NCBI GenBank assembly: GCA_016871515.1
Contig: VHDE01000007.1
Span: forward strand, 1 to 64,000
Direction: 5' to 3'
Origin: Verrucomicrobiota bacterium
GTDB taxonomy: Bacteria > Verrucomicrobiota > Verrucomicrobiia > Limisphaerales > SIBE01
DNA length: 64,000 bases
Position numbers and translations under genes: made by a program. Within the stretch, counting starts at the first letter, position 1, and each line of letters begins with the position of its first letter. This document shows positions 40,431 to 50,560 of this stretch, in pieces. The notes under the pieces were generated by a model. The model did no database searches. It saw only the letters and a list, made by a program, of their open reading frames with translations, and was not told the DNA's origin.

Positions 40431-41957
40431 TTAAGCTGAAGCAAGAGATGCACTGGAGCGCGCTGCCGCCAGCTCCTCCTCAAAATCGACAATTTCTTTA
40501 ATCTGCATCAGGAACCAGCGGTCAATTTTGCTGAGCGCAAAGATTTCTTCGAGATTGAACCCGGCGCGGAAGGCATGGCGGATAAAGAAGATTCGCTCGG
40601 CGTTTGGCACGCTCAATTTTCGGGTAATCACATCGCGCGGAAGGATTGCGCGATCCTCATAAACTTCGTTGCCAATGCGCCAAGGTTTGCCATCGCCGCC
40701 CAAACCGCTGCGGCCTATCTCGAGCGAGCGCAAACATTTCTGCAGAGACTCCTTGAAGGTCCGCCCGATGGCCATCGCTTCGCCGACCGATTTCATTTGT
40801 GTGTTTAAGGTCGGATCAGCTTGAGGAAACTTTTCAAAGGCAAACCGCGGAATCTTGGTAACTACATAGTCGATAGTTGGCTCAAAGCTGGCGGGTGTTT
40901 CGCGTGTGATGTCGTTCTTGATTTCGTCGAGCATGTAACCGACAGCCAACTTCGCGGCAATCTTGGCAATCGGAAACCCAGTCGCCTTGGAAGCGAGGGC
41001 CGAGGAACGCGAAACTCGCGGGTTCATCTCGATGATGACCATCCGCCCGTTATCCGGATTAACGGCAAATTGAATATTGGAACCGCCGGTCTCGACGCCA
41101 ATCTCGCGAATGACCGCAAACGAGGCGTCGCGCATGATCTGATATTCCTTGTCCGTCAACGTCTGGATCGGCGCGACGGTTATGGAATCGCCCGTGTGAA
41201 CCCCCATCGGATCAAAGTTCTCAATCGAACAAATGATCACGCAGTTGTCCGCCTTGTCTCGCATGACCTCCATTTCGTATTCCTTCCAGCCCAGCAACGA
41301 TTCTTCGACCAGAATTTCTGAGACCGGCGAAAGTTCGAGGCCGCGCTTGGCCAATTCGTCAAACTCTTCGCGATTGTAAGCAATACCGCCTCCGGTGCCG
41401 CCCAGAGTAAAGGCGGGCCGAATGATCAGTGGAAACCGGCCAATCTTTTCCGCAACGTCGCGCGCTTCGTTAAGATTGTGCGCTGTGCCGCTGATCGGCA
41501 CATCCAAACCGATCTTGATCATCCGTTCCTTGAAGATTTGCCGGTCTTCACCTCGCTCAATTGCTTGGGCGTTGGCGCCGATCATTTCGATTTGGTATTT
41601 CTCCAGCGCACCAGACCGGAAGAGCGCCATCGCGGTATTCAAAGCCGTTTGCCCGCCCAAAGTTGGCAGAAGAACGAGCTTGCCTTGCGCACCGAGACGC
41701 TTCAGTTCTGCAACTTCGCGCGCAATGATTTTTTCGACGCATTCCGGAGTAATCGGTTCGATATATGTGCGATCGGCGAATTCCGGGTCCGTCATGATTG
41801 TGGCCGGATTGGAATTGACCAGAACGACCCGGTAATTCTCCTCTTTTAGCGCCTTGCACGCTTGCGTCCCGGAATAATCAAACTCGCAGGCCTGGCCAAT
41901 AATGATCGGTCCGGCGCCTATGATTAGAACTGAATGAATGTCCGTGCGTCTCGGCAT
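40431..41957 (-). CDS. carB: carbamoyl-phosphate synthase large chain, N-terminal half only
   Basis: [85 protein letters not shown]; ends at [32 protein letters not shown]. Confidence 0.9.
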   Translation of the reverse strand: MPRRTDIHSVLIIGAGPIIIGQACEFDYSGTQACKALKEENYRVVLVNSNPATIMTDPEFADRTYIEPITPECVEKIIAREVAELKRLGAQGKLVLLPTLGGQTALNTAMALFRSGALEKYQIEMIGANAQAIERGEDRQIFKERMIKIGLDVPISGTAHNLNEARDVAEKIGRFPLIIRPAFTLGGTGGGIAYNREEFDELAKRGLELSPVSEILVEESLLGWKEYEMEVMRDKADNCVIICSIENFDPMGVHTGDSITVAPIQTLTDKEYQIMRDASFAVIREIGVETGGSNIQFAVNPDNGRMVIIEMNPRVSRSSALASKATGFPIAKIAAKLAVGYMLDEIKNDITRETPASFEPTIDYVVTKIPRFAFEKFPQADPTLNTQMKSVGEAMAIGRTFKESLQKCLRSLEIGRSGLGGDGKPWRIGNEVYEDRAILPRDVITRKLSVPNAERIFFIRHAFRAGFNLEEIFALSKIDRWFLMQIKEIVDFEEELAAARSSASLASA

Positions 41958-42160
41958 AAAATGCAGGGAGACTTTAGGCATTCCCGCATTCTTGTCATTT
42001 GTTTTCTTCGGCGGCAAACGCGTTCCCTTCGCGTTCCCTAGCTGGCGAAGCCAATCTGCAATGCAATCCAGTTGGTGACCCCCTTTGCAGTCCAATCGCG
42101 ACACTAAACAGTTCGGACTTCGCTCGCGCCGCGACGGCGCAGCGCCATTCCTCCACCTCG

Positions 42161-42823
42161 CTAATGTTGCGCGAGAAGTCTCACCAAGCGAATTCCTATC
42201 AGCACGGCCATGACTAAGAACGACGCCCCAGAAAAGTGTGACATGCGCACGAGCGTCTTTGTCGAAAACTTCCCGTGTCCGAGCGAGACAACAAAACTCA
42301 GAAAGATAAACCAGGCAAAGGCGCCGGCGGACATTCCAATCACGCACGCACCCTTGCTCGGCCAGGTGTCCTCAATCCATTCGTGTGAAATAAAACTGGC
42401 TGACAACGTGATCCAAAAGAGCAGAACCGTCGGATTCCCCAGCACACGCACAAATCCGATCATGAAGGCTGTGTGCGGATGCAGCCGATGTTCAACGCGC
42501 TCCAGGCTTTTGCCCGTGACAGGCAGTTCTTTGATCAAAAGATACTTGATGCCTAGATAAACCATCACCAGGAAGCTCAGCAGCTCAATGGCGGCGCGGA
42601 TCAAACGCGAGGTGAACAACCCGGAAAAACCAGCGAAGGCGACGCTGCAATAGATGAAGTCCATCGCGATGGCGCCCAACCCTATCAGAGCGGCCCATCG
42701 AAAGCCGCGCGTCGCGCCTTCGTTCAGGATGGTGATGTTGATCGGCCCTACCGGAATCGAGATAAGAAAGCCAGCCACCAACCCGATGATGCTGGCCATC
42801 AACAGTTCAGAAACTTCGGCCAT
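42161..42823 (-). CDS. LysE/RhtB-family translocator
   Basis: [50 protein letters not shown]; six hydrophobic segments. Confidence 0.8.
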   Translation of the reverse strand: MAEVSELLMASIIGLVAGFLISIPVGPINITILNEGATRGFRWAALIGLGAIAMDFIYCSVAFAGFSGLFTSRLIRAAIELLSFLVMVYLGIKYLLIKELPVTGKSLERVEHRLHPHTAFMIGFVRVLGNPTVLLFWITLSASFISHEWIEDTWPSKGACVIGMSAGAFAWFIFLSFVVSLGHGKFSTKTLVRMSHFSGASFLVMAVLIGIRLVRLLAQH

Positions 42824-42828
42824 GCCCT

Positions 42829-43680
42829 TTATCGTTCCATTTCAGCCGAATCGTCCTCGTCCTCGTCCTCGATTTCATGGCGCATCCGACGCGAGATGCG
42901 TGGTCGAACAAACCCGTAAATCAGGTAAGCCGTAAAAAGCGCCGGCAGCACAAAAGGCAGAATCTTATCGCGGAGCACGAGCAAGAAACCAATGAACAAA
43001 ATGGCAATGACCATCTTGGTGAAGGGCCTGGTTGCACGAAGGTCGAGATTTTTGAAGGAAGGATACTTTCGTTCGCTGACCATCATGAACGAGACGAAAA
43101 GCAGGATGCACGGCAAAATGTAGCGCCAAGTTCCCTTGGCGAAATCGCGATCCTCCCACCACATAATGAACCATGTTAGTGACGCCACGAGGCCAGCCGC
43201 CGCCGGAATCGGGAAGCCCAGAAACTCCTTGCCTCCTCCTGTTCCAGCCATCGCTGCCAGGCAGTTGAACCGGGCCAGCCGCAGCGCACCGCAGATTAAG
43301 TAAATCGACGCAATGAACCAGCCGATTTCGGGATGATTCACAAAGACATCCTTCAAAACAATGCGATGCACCAAAAAGGCCGGCGCCGCGCCGAACGAGA
43401 TTAAGTCGGCCAAAGAATCGAACTCGCGCCCGAATGGGCTTTCCGATCCCCCCATCCGCGCCGCGCGTCCATCCAATAAATCGAAGATGCAAGCCAGGAA
43501 AATGAAAAAGAGCGCATTCTTAATCGCCGGAAAAAAAATCGCCGGATCGCTGATGTCTGCTTCGACGATCTTAGTTAAGGCCACAAATCCGCAGAACAAA
43601 TTCCCTGCCGTCATCAGGTTCGGCAGAAAATAGATTCTCAGTTTGGACGAATCGGTTCCCGGAATCGACTGGATTGTCAT
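42829..43680 (-). CDS. pssA: CDP-diacylglycerol-serine O-phosphatidyltransferase
   Basis: FLPNLMTAGNLFCGFVAL; CIFDLLDGRAARMGGSESPFGREFDSLADLISFGAAPAFL. Confidence 0.93.
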   Translation of the reverse strand: MTIQSIPGTDSSKLRIYFLPNLMTAGNLFCGFVALTKIVEADISDPAIFFPAIKNALFFIFLACIFDLLDGRAARMGGSESPFGREFDSLADLISFGAAPAFLVHRIVLKDVFVNHPEIGWFIASIYLICGALRLARFNCLAAMAGTGGGKEFLGFPIPAAAGLVASLTWFIMWWEDRDFAKGTWRYILPCILLFVSFMMVSERKYPSFKNLDLRATRPFTKMVIAILFIGFLLVLRDKILPFVLPALFTAYLIYGFVRPRISRRMRHEIEDEDEDDSAEMER

Positions 43681-43687
43681 AGCCTCG

Positions 43688-44374
43688 TCAGTTGCGTGTC
43701 GCCATCACGGTTTCGCCGCCGGTCACTTTATCTCCTAACTTCACCGCGATCCGTGTGGTAAGCGGCAGGTAAAGGTCCACGCGCGAACCGAAGCGAATCA
43801 GGCTGATCCGTTCACCGCGCTCCACAACGTCGCCGGCACTCGCCCATGGAACAATTCTGCGCGCCAAAAGGCCGGCAATGAGACGAACGGCGATCTTCTC
43901 GCTAGGTTGTTCGCTGGACTCAAACCCAATCAGGACGTTTTCATTTTGAGAACTGCATTCGGGCTTCATCGCATTGATAAATTTTCCGGGGCAATGTCTC
44001 AGGTAAGCGATCTGCCCAGCCACGGGCGCGTTCTGCACGTGAACGTCAAACACGGAGAGAAAAATGGAAATGCGCCGGCAGGGACCTCCAATAAACTCAT
44101 TTTCGGACGTCTCATCGATGATGTCCACTTTGCCGTGGGCCGGAGAAACGATTGCTTGAGTATTCTTCGGAACCTTCGGATCGGGGTCGCGGAAAAAGTT
44201 CAGCGAGAACAGCGCAAAGAGAACCCACAACACGATCAACGTTGTCGCTATCGCCGCGACAATCGATCCAATAATAGTCGCCAGCACTCCGCCCGCGATT
44301 GACACTATCAAAAGGATTAGAGTCCAGAGGATGAGTCGCATCCCCGCTTGTCTGGCTTTTCCTTTGTGCTTCAT
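43688..44374 (-). CDS. psd: phosphatidylserine decarboxylase
   Basis: FFRDPDPKVPKNTQAIVSPAHGKVDII; ISIFLSVFDVHVQNAPVAGQI; ISLIRFGSRVDLYLP cleavage-site region. Confidence 0.92.
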   Translation of the reverse strand: MKHKGKARQAGMRLILWTLILLIVSIAGGVLATIIGSIVAAIATTLIVLWVLFALFSLNFFRDPDPKVPKNTQAIVSPAHGKVDIIDETSENEFIGGPCRRISIFLSVFDVHVQNAPVAGQIAYLRHCPGKFINAMKPECSSQNENVLIGFESSEQPSEKIAVRLIAGLLARRIVPWASAGDVVERGERISLIRFGSRVDLYLPLTTRIAVKLGDKVTGGETVMATRN

Positions 44375-44773
44375 ACCCTATTGTAACTCAATCTGCTCTC
44401 TGAAACATCCCGCTGCTTTGAATTAGGTGTTTGCTCCGCTAGAACTGCCCATCGATCATGCCCGCATCGTCCATATAACCGTTCATAGCGGAAGTATTGT
44501 GCCGCTCGCTTTGAAGTCAACGCTCGGCTGGGAAAGTCTCCAAGTCAATCTTAACGCAGACCGACGATCGCGCATTAAGGTCGAGTGGAATCCGACAGCT
44601 CCGCCAGCCTGCGGCCTAGATCGCGCGAGCCATGGATTAAGCGCCAAGCTTGCAGGTTTTTTGCAGAAGCCAATCGCGTGTCCCGGGCTTTTCATTTTCG
44701 CGACGGAGCAAGTCTGGGGATTCCTTGCGCGTGGACACCGTTGAGCACCCGGATAAGGCCGCTCGAGGCATCT

Positions 44774-44900
44774 CGTAGCGGCAGGCATCCTGCCCGGCGG
44801 ACCACGCGTGCGAGCTAGAATGCCGCATCCGCGCTTCAAGCGTTGTTCCGGGCGGCAAGATGCGCGCCCCCTACGGCAGGCAGGATGCCCGCCGCTACGG
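44774..44900. repeat. palindromic repeat, family H
   Basis: CGTAGCGGCAGGCATCCTGCC ... GGCAGGCAGGATGCCCGCCGCTACGG. Confidence 0.75.
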
Positions 44901-45034
44901 ACAGCTTCCAGATGCACTGGACAAAATGGGAGCCGAAATGAGAACCGTGAGATCCGGATCCGTCCTTGTCCGGACGCCTCCGAACCGCTACCCTCCGTTC
45001 TCGGGTGAAAAGGCTGAAAAAGCATTGAAAAAGC

Positions 45035-46756
45035 ATGAAAGCTTGGGCCTCTCTATTCCTTTTCCTTTGCGTTGTCTTCAAAGCCGCGGCAGCCGCGGAT
45101 TCACAGCGCCCAAACATCCTTTTTTGTTTTGCGGACGATTGGGGCCGTTACGCGAGCATTTATGCAACGGTCGAGTCGCGTCCATCACCGAACCAAGTCG
45201 TTCGGACGCCAACCATCGATCAGATCGCCCGGCGCGGTGTGTTATTCAAAAACACGTTCGTCGGTTCGCCCTCTTGCACGCCCTGCCGCAGCGCGTTGTT
45301 GTCGGGGCGGTACTTCTTTAACACTGGCCGCGGGGCGATCCTCAGTGGTGCGGTGTGGGATTCGAATATTCCGAGCTGGCCGCTGCTGCTCAAACACGCG
45401 GGCTACCACATCGGCAAAGCATTCAAAGTCTGGAGTCCAGGCACACCAGCCGACGCACCGTATGGCGGGCAAACGCACGCCTATCAAAAGGCCGGAAATC
45501 TCTTCAATAATTTCTCCGAGAACGCGACAAAAATGGTGCGCGAAGGAATGACGTTCGAGGCCGCCAAACAACGGATGCTCGATCAAGTGCGCGACAACTT
45601 CGCCGCCTTCCTCACGGAACGAAAGCCAGGACAACCATTCTGCTTCTGGTTTGGTCCGACGCTCACGCATCGCACTTGGCAGAAAGGTTCAGGCAAAGCG
45701 CTTTGGAACATCGAACCCGATTCGCTCAAGGGCAAGCTGCCGAAATTTCTGCCCGATGTCGCCGAAGTGCGCCAAGATGTAGCCGATTATCTCGGTGAGG
45801 TACAGGCGTTGGACGCAGGCATCGCCGTCCTTATTAAAGAGCTCGAGATAGCCGGAGAACTCGACCGCACGATCGTTGTGCTGAGCGGCGATCATGGCAT
45901 GCCCGGTGTGCCCGGCGGAAAATGTAACCTTTCTGATTTCGGCGCCGGCGTATCTCTCGTCGCCGCTGGACCGGGCATTAAGCCTGGCCGCGTTGTGGAC
46001 GATTTCGTTTGGTTGCCTGACCTTGCGCCGACATTCCTCGAACTCAGTGGCGCGAAACTTCCAGCCGGGATGAACGCCCGCAGTCTTTTGTCTGTGCTGC
46101 ATTCCGAAAAGTCCGGCCAAGTGGACCCGACTCGCACATCGGTTGTCACAGGACGCGAACGCCATGTCGGGGCGGCCCGCGAAGGGAACCTGCCCTATCC
46201 GCAGCGGGCTTTGCGGACACACGATTTCCTTTACATCCGTAACTTCAAGGAAGACCGCTGGCCTATGGGCAGTCCCAAGACTGTGACCCCCACAACGGCG
46301 CCGACGACCAGCGAACTCGAAAATGAGACCTATGCGGCATTCGCAGACATGGACGCCAGCCCGACGAAGGCGTGGCTCATCGCGCATCGCAATGACCCCG
46401 AGTGGAAATGGCACTATGACTTCGCCTTTGGAAAACGTCCCGCCGAAGAACTTTACGATCTCCGCAACGATCCCGATCAAGTGAAGAATCTCGCGGCTGA
46501 TCCCGCCTTCAGTGTGAAAAAAAAGGAACTCGCGGCACAGTTGATCAAGATTCTTGTTGATGCTGGTGACCCGCGTGTTACCGGCGATGGCTCAACCTTT
46601 GACAAGCCTCCATTCGTCGAAGCGCCAAATCAGCCCACGGCCATCGTTTTTCCAGGCGCAGCTTGGGAAGAAACTAGTCCGCAATCGCAGGCGATTAATC
46701 CAGAGAAACTGCAACGCGCTATCGCCCATCTCGAGGATTCGGTCACTGGATGCTGA
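45035..46756 (+). CDS. sulfatase, with serine-hydrolase-like fragment at extreme C-terminus
   Basis: RPNILFCFADDWGR; FVGSPSCTPCRSALLSGRY sulfatase signature; VVLSGDHGMPG; C-terminal FPGAAWEETSPQSQAINPEKLQRAIAHLEDSVTGC. Confidence 0.88.
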   Translation: MKAWASLFLFLCVVFKAAAAADSQRPNILFCFADDWGRYASIYATVESRPSPNQVVRTPTIDQIARRGVLFKNTFVGSPSCTPCRSALLSGRYFFNTGRGAILSGAVWDSNIPSWPLLLKHAGYHIGKAFKVWSPGTPADAPYGGQTHAYQKAGNLFNNFSENATKMVREGMTFEAAKQRMLDQVRDNFAAFLTERKPGQPFCFWFGPTLTHRTWQKGSGKALWNIEPDSLKGKLPKFLPDVAEVRQDVADYLGEVQALDAGIAVLIKELEIAGELDRTIVVLSGDHGMPGVPGGKCNLSDFGAGVSLVAAGPGIKPGRVVDDFVWLPDLAPTFLELSGAKLPAGMNARSLLSVLHSEKSGQVDPTRTSVVTGRERHVGAAREGNLPYPQRALRTHDFLYIRNFKEDRWPMGSPKTVTPTTAPTTSELENETYAAFADMDASPTKAWLIAHRNDPEWKWHYDFAFGKRPAEELYDLRNDPDQVKNLAADPAFSVKKKELAAQLIKILVDAGDPRVTGDGSTFDKPPFVEAPNQPTAIVFPGAAWEETSPQSQAINPEKLQRAIAHLEDSVTGC

Positions 46757-47013
46757 ACGAGGGCAGATGGAATGGCCGGCCGCTAATCTCTGCGGAATGG
46801 ATGCCCGCAGCAAATCCCGCGACCACTGACGCTGCTAACGCAGAGGCAACTCGAGAACTGAAGGCAAGGAGCTCCGGTTGCGCTGTTCGGTTCCACAAGA
46901 TGCCTTGGCTCAAGGCGGGCTCTCCATTTATGGCGCCGAATGCGGCCGTTATCCGGCATCGCCGGCAGTCATTGTCGAATGGTAATCGCTGGTTTGCTTG
47001 GTCTCAGCAGTAG
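46741..47013 (+). pseudogene. remnant of beta-lactamase-family serine hydrolase
   Basis: WMLNEGRWNGRPLISAEWMPAANPAT in a different frame immediately after the sulfatase-fused fragment. Confidence 0.5.
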
Positions 47014-47057
47014 AAAAGCTCGTGACAACGCACTGATTTTGCCGACGCTTATCGGCT

Positions 47058-47294
47058 ATGAAGAATCAATCTGTCCAATCGACCACCGCGATGTTCCTGG
47101 CCGCGATTACCGTCAGCGTTTTTGTCGGCTGCGCTAGCCCGCACGGTCAGTCCAAGACTCTTTCTGGCGAGGAGATGCGTGCTCTCTATCCTCGCGAGTA
47201 TCTGGATTCATTGGATCCATGGGAACGCCAAGGCGTGGAACGCAGAATGATTGAGGACGACCTTAAACAGAGAGAGCGCGAGAGACGCCGATAA
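47058..47294 (+). CDS. small putative lipoprotein
   Basis: signal with lipobox FVGCASPHG; charged C-terminus. Confidence 0.6.
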   Translation: MKNQSVQSTTAMFLAAITVSVFVGCASPHGQSKTLSGEEMRALYPREYLDSLDPWERQGVERRMIEDDLKQRERERRR

Positions 47295-47540
47295 CATTAG
47301 TGCCAAACCAGCCGATGGCCTCTGAATGACAAGGAGCGCGAGCACGTAGCGGTTTCAATCGAGCGTTCTTGGCGCTCCTCGTCATCGGTCAGCTTGGTCG
47401 TTCGTGGCCCGTCAACCAATCAAAACACTTGCGGCGTTGCGCTGGTTTGCACTTAACTTCGAATCAATCAGCACGGAACTGGAAAGTTCCGTGACCGGCG
47501 GACAAAGAATGTCTGCTTTACGATTACGTGGGAAGTCATC

Positions 47541-50411
47541 ATGGACATTATCGAAAACCTAAGAAGAACGGTTCTGCGCGACCTTGTCTTCATTGCCGCC
47601 GTCAGCCTAACCGGTCTGGCACTTACCACCTCCGCTCAAGTGACAACGGCCCCAACGCGAGAACCAATCGTCGCACCGCAACACATCGCACCGGCTGGTC
47701 TTGATCCTGGCGAACTGTTGATAAGCGAATTGAATTGCGTGGCCTGTCATCAAGCTCAGTCGGCCATCAAAGCGCGCCTGGCCTCTCGAACTTCTCCGCT
47801 TCTCGGCGAATCTGGGTTGAGGATAACCCCCCAATATCTGCGAGCGTTCCTCCAGGATCCACATCGAGAAAAACCTGGCACGACCATGCCCGATGTCTTG
47901 CATGGAATGAACGAATCTCAGAAGGCGGAAACTGTCGAGAATCTCGTCCACTTTCTTGTATCACTGGACAAAAGGCCGGCCGCTGATCCCATAGGCGCCG
48001 ATCACTTCAAAATCCAGCAAGGCCGGACACTCTATCATCAAGTCGGTTGCGTCGCATGCCATGCGCCGGACGAACCGGCCGAGGCTTTGCGGCCAAAACC
48101 ATCAGCGCTCGATGACGAAGCGCCCGTCAAGACGAGTTCGGCAGACTTGGAGAATCTGAAAAGCACTTCGGCGCCCCTCGGCAATCTCGCGAAAAAAACA
48201 ACCGTCGAACAATTGACTCAGTTCCTTCTCGACCCGCTGAAAACGCGACCGTCCGGACGAATGCCTTCATTGAATCTCGACCAAGGCGAGGCCACAGCCA
48301 TCGCGATGTATCTGCTCCGCGATCAGGCCAACTCAACTAACACGGGCAGTCGGGCGCAACGCATAAAAGGCGTCAGTTACCAGTACTTTCAGGCGCAGTT
48401 CAACGATTCGCCTAATTTCGACCGGCTGCGCGTTAACGCGACGGGCTTCGCCGATCACTTCACGCTGGCTGTGCGCAAGCGCAATTCCAACTTTGGACTC
48501 CGTTTCAGCGGCTTCCTGAATGTGCCGACCGAAGGAATCTACACGTTTTATACCGAGTCGGATGACGGCTCCCGGCTTTACATTGGCGATAAGTTGGTCG
48601 TGCAGAACGATGGCATGCACGCGCCGCAAGAGCGATCCGGAAAAATCGGGCTCAAAGCGGGCGAGCATCCCATCCTCGTCACCTATTTCAATGGCGGCGG
48701 TGGCGCGGAACTGAAAGTTTCGTACGAAGCACCCGGTTTGTCTAAGCGCGAGATTCCCGCATCGGCACTTTCGCATATTGGCCAGCCGATGTATCCGGTC
48801 GGTGAAGAAAAGCTTGCCGTCGATGCCGTGAAAGCCAGCCGTGGCAAAGAACTTTTCAGCTCGCTCGGTTGCGCCGCTTGCCATCAAGTTGGTGGAGTCA
48901 TGATCGCGTCCTCTCCGGTGACGAAGGCATTGAACTCTCTTGATGCCGAAAAGCCAGACGGTTGCCTCGGAGCTCGGCCCGGACAAGGCCTTCCTCGTTT
49001 TTCGTTCAGCGATTCTCAGCGCGCAGTCCTTCGGAACACGCTTCAGCGCGTTGAAACACTGACACAGTCTGTCGACGCGAAAGCACAAATCAACCGGACC
49101 ATGGCAGCGTTGAATTGTTTTGCCTGCCACTCGCGCGACGGCATCGGCGGCCCGGAACGAACGCGCTCCGAATATTTCGGCGTCATTGGCGAAGCCGATC
49201 TCGGTGACGAAGGCCGAATCCCGCCGCATCTCACGAAAGTCGGCGACAAGCTCAAGCCCGAATGGCTGCGCGAAGTGCTATTAAGAAGCGGAAAGGTTCG
49301 GCCGTACATGGCCACACGCATGCCGCGGTTCGGCGACGCGAATGTCGGGCACTTGCTGACCGCATTTGAGCAGGCGGATAATTCGAAAGAACTCAAAGTC
49401 CTAGCTGAAGCATCTGCGCGAGATGCAAAGTTCGGCCGGAAACTCGTTGGACGCGAAGGTCTGACCTGCATTTCCTGCCACACATTTGGCAAATACAAAT
49501 CTTTGGGAGTTCCCGCGATGGACCTGACACAAATGGCCAAACGTTTGCAGAAGGATTGGTTTCAGCGTTACTTGCTCGATCCGGTTTCGTTGCGTCCCGG
49601 CACACGCATGCCGACATTTTGGCCGGAAGGAAAAGCTGCGAATAAGGAAATCTTCGATGGCGATACCGACCGCCAAATCAACGCGATCTGGGCTTACCTC
49701 TCGCGAGGCGCGGAAGCGGAAGTTCCCGATGGCTTAATTCAGGCGAAGCTGGAATTGGTCGTCGAAAAGGAAGCAACGATCTATCGGAATTTCATCGAGG
49801 GCGCCGGCTCGCGGGCGATTGGTGTTGGCTACCCGGAGAAAGCGAATCTGGCCTTCGACGCCAATAATGTGAGGCTTGCTCTTGTTTGGCAGGGGGCCTT
49901 CATTGATGCATCGCGGCATCGGAGTGATCGCGGTGTCGGATTCGAGCCGCCGCTCGGCAATCAAGTAACGCAAATGCCGCCCGGGCCATCGTTCGCGATT
50001 TTGGCAGACGCCAACGCTCCCTGGCCCGAAGTTGCAGGCAAAAAGGGCGGTTACCGTATGCAAGGCTATCGGTTGGATGAGAAACGACGGCCGACGTTCC
50101 TCTATTCGTTCGGAGAGGTGCAGATCGAAGATTATCCCGTTGGTCGCGCCGGCGAAGTCGATCCTGAATTGGTTCGCACGCTGACGCTTCATTCGGACAA
50201 GCCGATCGAGAATCTGTATTTCCGCGCCGCGGTAGGTTCCAAGATGGAAGAAAAGGATGGCGGCTACGCTGTTGATGGACGAATGACAATTAAGTTGACT
50301 AACTCCGGCGCTAAACCGGTCGTGCGGCAAAGCAATGGACGCTCCGAATTATTGGTTCCAGTCGTGTTCAACCTGAAGAACGCACAAATCGTGGAAGAGT
50401 TTCTTTGGTGA
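47541..50411 (+). CDS. secreted multiheme c-type cytochrome with embedded PA14 domain
   Basis: Five CxxCH motifs: CVACH, CVACH, CAACH, CFACH, CISCH; PA14-like [42 protein letters not shown]. Confidence 0.88.
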   Translation: MDIIENLRRTVLRDLVFIAAVSLTGLALTTSAQVTTAPTREPIVAPQHIAPAGLDPGELLISELNCVACHQAQSAIKARLASRTSPLLGESGLRITPQYLRAFLQDPHREKPGTTMPDVLHGMNESQKAETVENLVHFLVSLDKRPAADPIGADHFKIQQGRTLYHQVGCVACHAPDEPAEALRPKPSALDDEAPVKTSSADLENLKSTSAPLGNLAKKTTVEQLTQFLLDPLKTRPSGRMPSLNLDQGEATAIAMYLLRDQANSTNTGSRAQRIKGVSYQYFQAQFNDSPNFDRLRVNATGFADHFTLAVRKRNSNFGLRFSGFLNVPTEGIYTFYTESDDGSRLYIGDKLVVQNDGMHAPQERSGKIGLKAGEHPILVTYFNGGGGAELKVSYEAPGLSKREIPASALSHIGQPMYPVGEEKLAVDAVKASRGKELFSSLGCAACHQVGGVMIASSPVTKALNSLDAEKPDGCLGARPGQGLPRFSFSDSQRAVLRNTLQRVETLTQSVDAKAQINRTMAALNCFACHSRDGIGGPERTRSEYFGVIGEADLGDEGRIPPHLTKVGDKLKPEWLREVLLRSGKVRPYMATRMPRFGDANVGHLLTAFEQADNSKELKVLAEASARDAKFGRKLVGREGLTCISCHTFGKYKSLGVPAMDLTQMAKRLQKDWFQRYLLDPVSLRPGTRMPTFWPEGKAANKEIFDGDTDRQINAIWAYLSRGAEAEVPDGLIQAKLELVVEKEATIYRNFIEGAGSRAIGVGYPEKANLAFDANNVRLALVWQGAFIDASRHRSDRGVGFEPPLGNQVTQMPPGPSFAILADANAPWPEVAGKKGGYRMQGYRLDEKRRPTFLYSFGEVQIEDYPVGRAGEVDPELVRTLTLHSDKPIENLYFRAAVGSKMEEKDGGYAVDGRMTIKLTNSGAKPVVRQSNGRSELLVPVVFNLKNAQIVEEFLW

Positions 50412-50427
50412 ACCAACTCATCCATCG

Positions 50428-50471
50428 TAACGCAGAGTTTCACTCTGCTGTATCGCCGACTTGCAGTCGGC
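50428..50471. repeat. double-hairpin repeat, family A copy 4
   Basis: GTAACGCAGAGTttcACTCTGC-TGTATC-GCCGACTtgcAGTCGGC. Confidence 0.88.
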
Positions 50472-50518
50472 GGCATTTCGATCCGGCCAACGCTTCCGCA
50501 ACCACTGCGAAATCGATT

Positions 50519-50560
50519 ATGATTATGATTAGGATTAGGATTAGGATTAAGATTGCGACG
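50519..50560 (+). repeat. hexanucleotide microsatellite (ATTATG/ATTAGG/ATTAAG)
   Basis: ATG ATT ATG ATT AGG ATT AGG ATT AGG ATT AAG ATT encodes [12 protein letters not shown]. Confidence 0.9.

Noticed and set aside
42850-42875. GTCCTCGTCCTCGTCCTCG tandem repeat as a regulatory element
   Set aside because: Encodes the acidic EDEDEDD tail of PssA; ordinary low-complexity coding sequence.
44399-44760. Possible gene at 44427..44744 +
   Set aside because: No recognisable motifs, poor coding character, and next to a repeat; not supportable.
50519-50560. GATTAG repeats as telomere-like or CRISPR-like array
   Set aside because: Only about seven 6-bp units, in frame inside a signal peptide, with no spacers and no cas genes.
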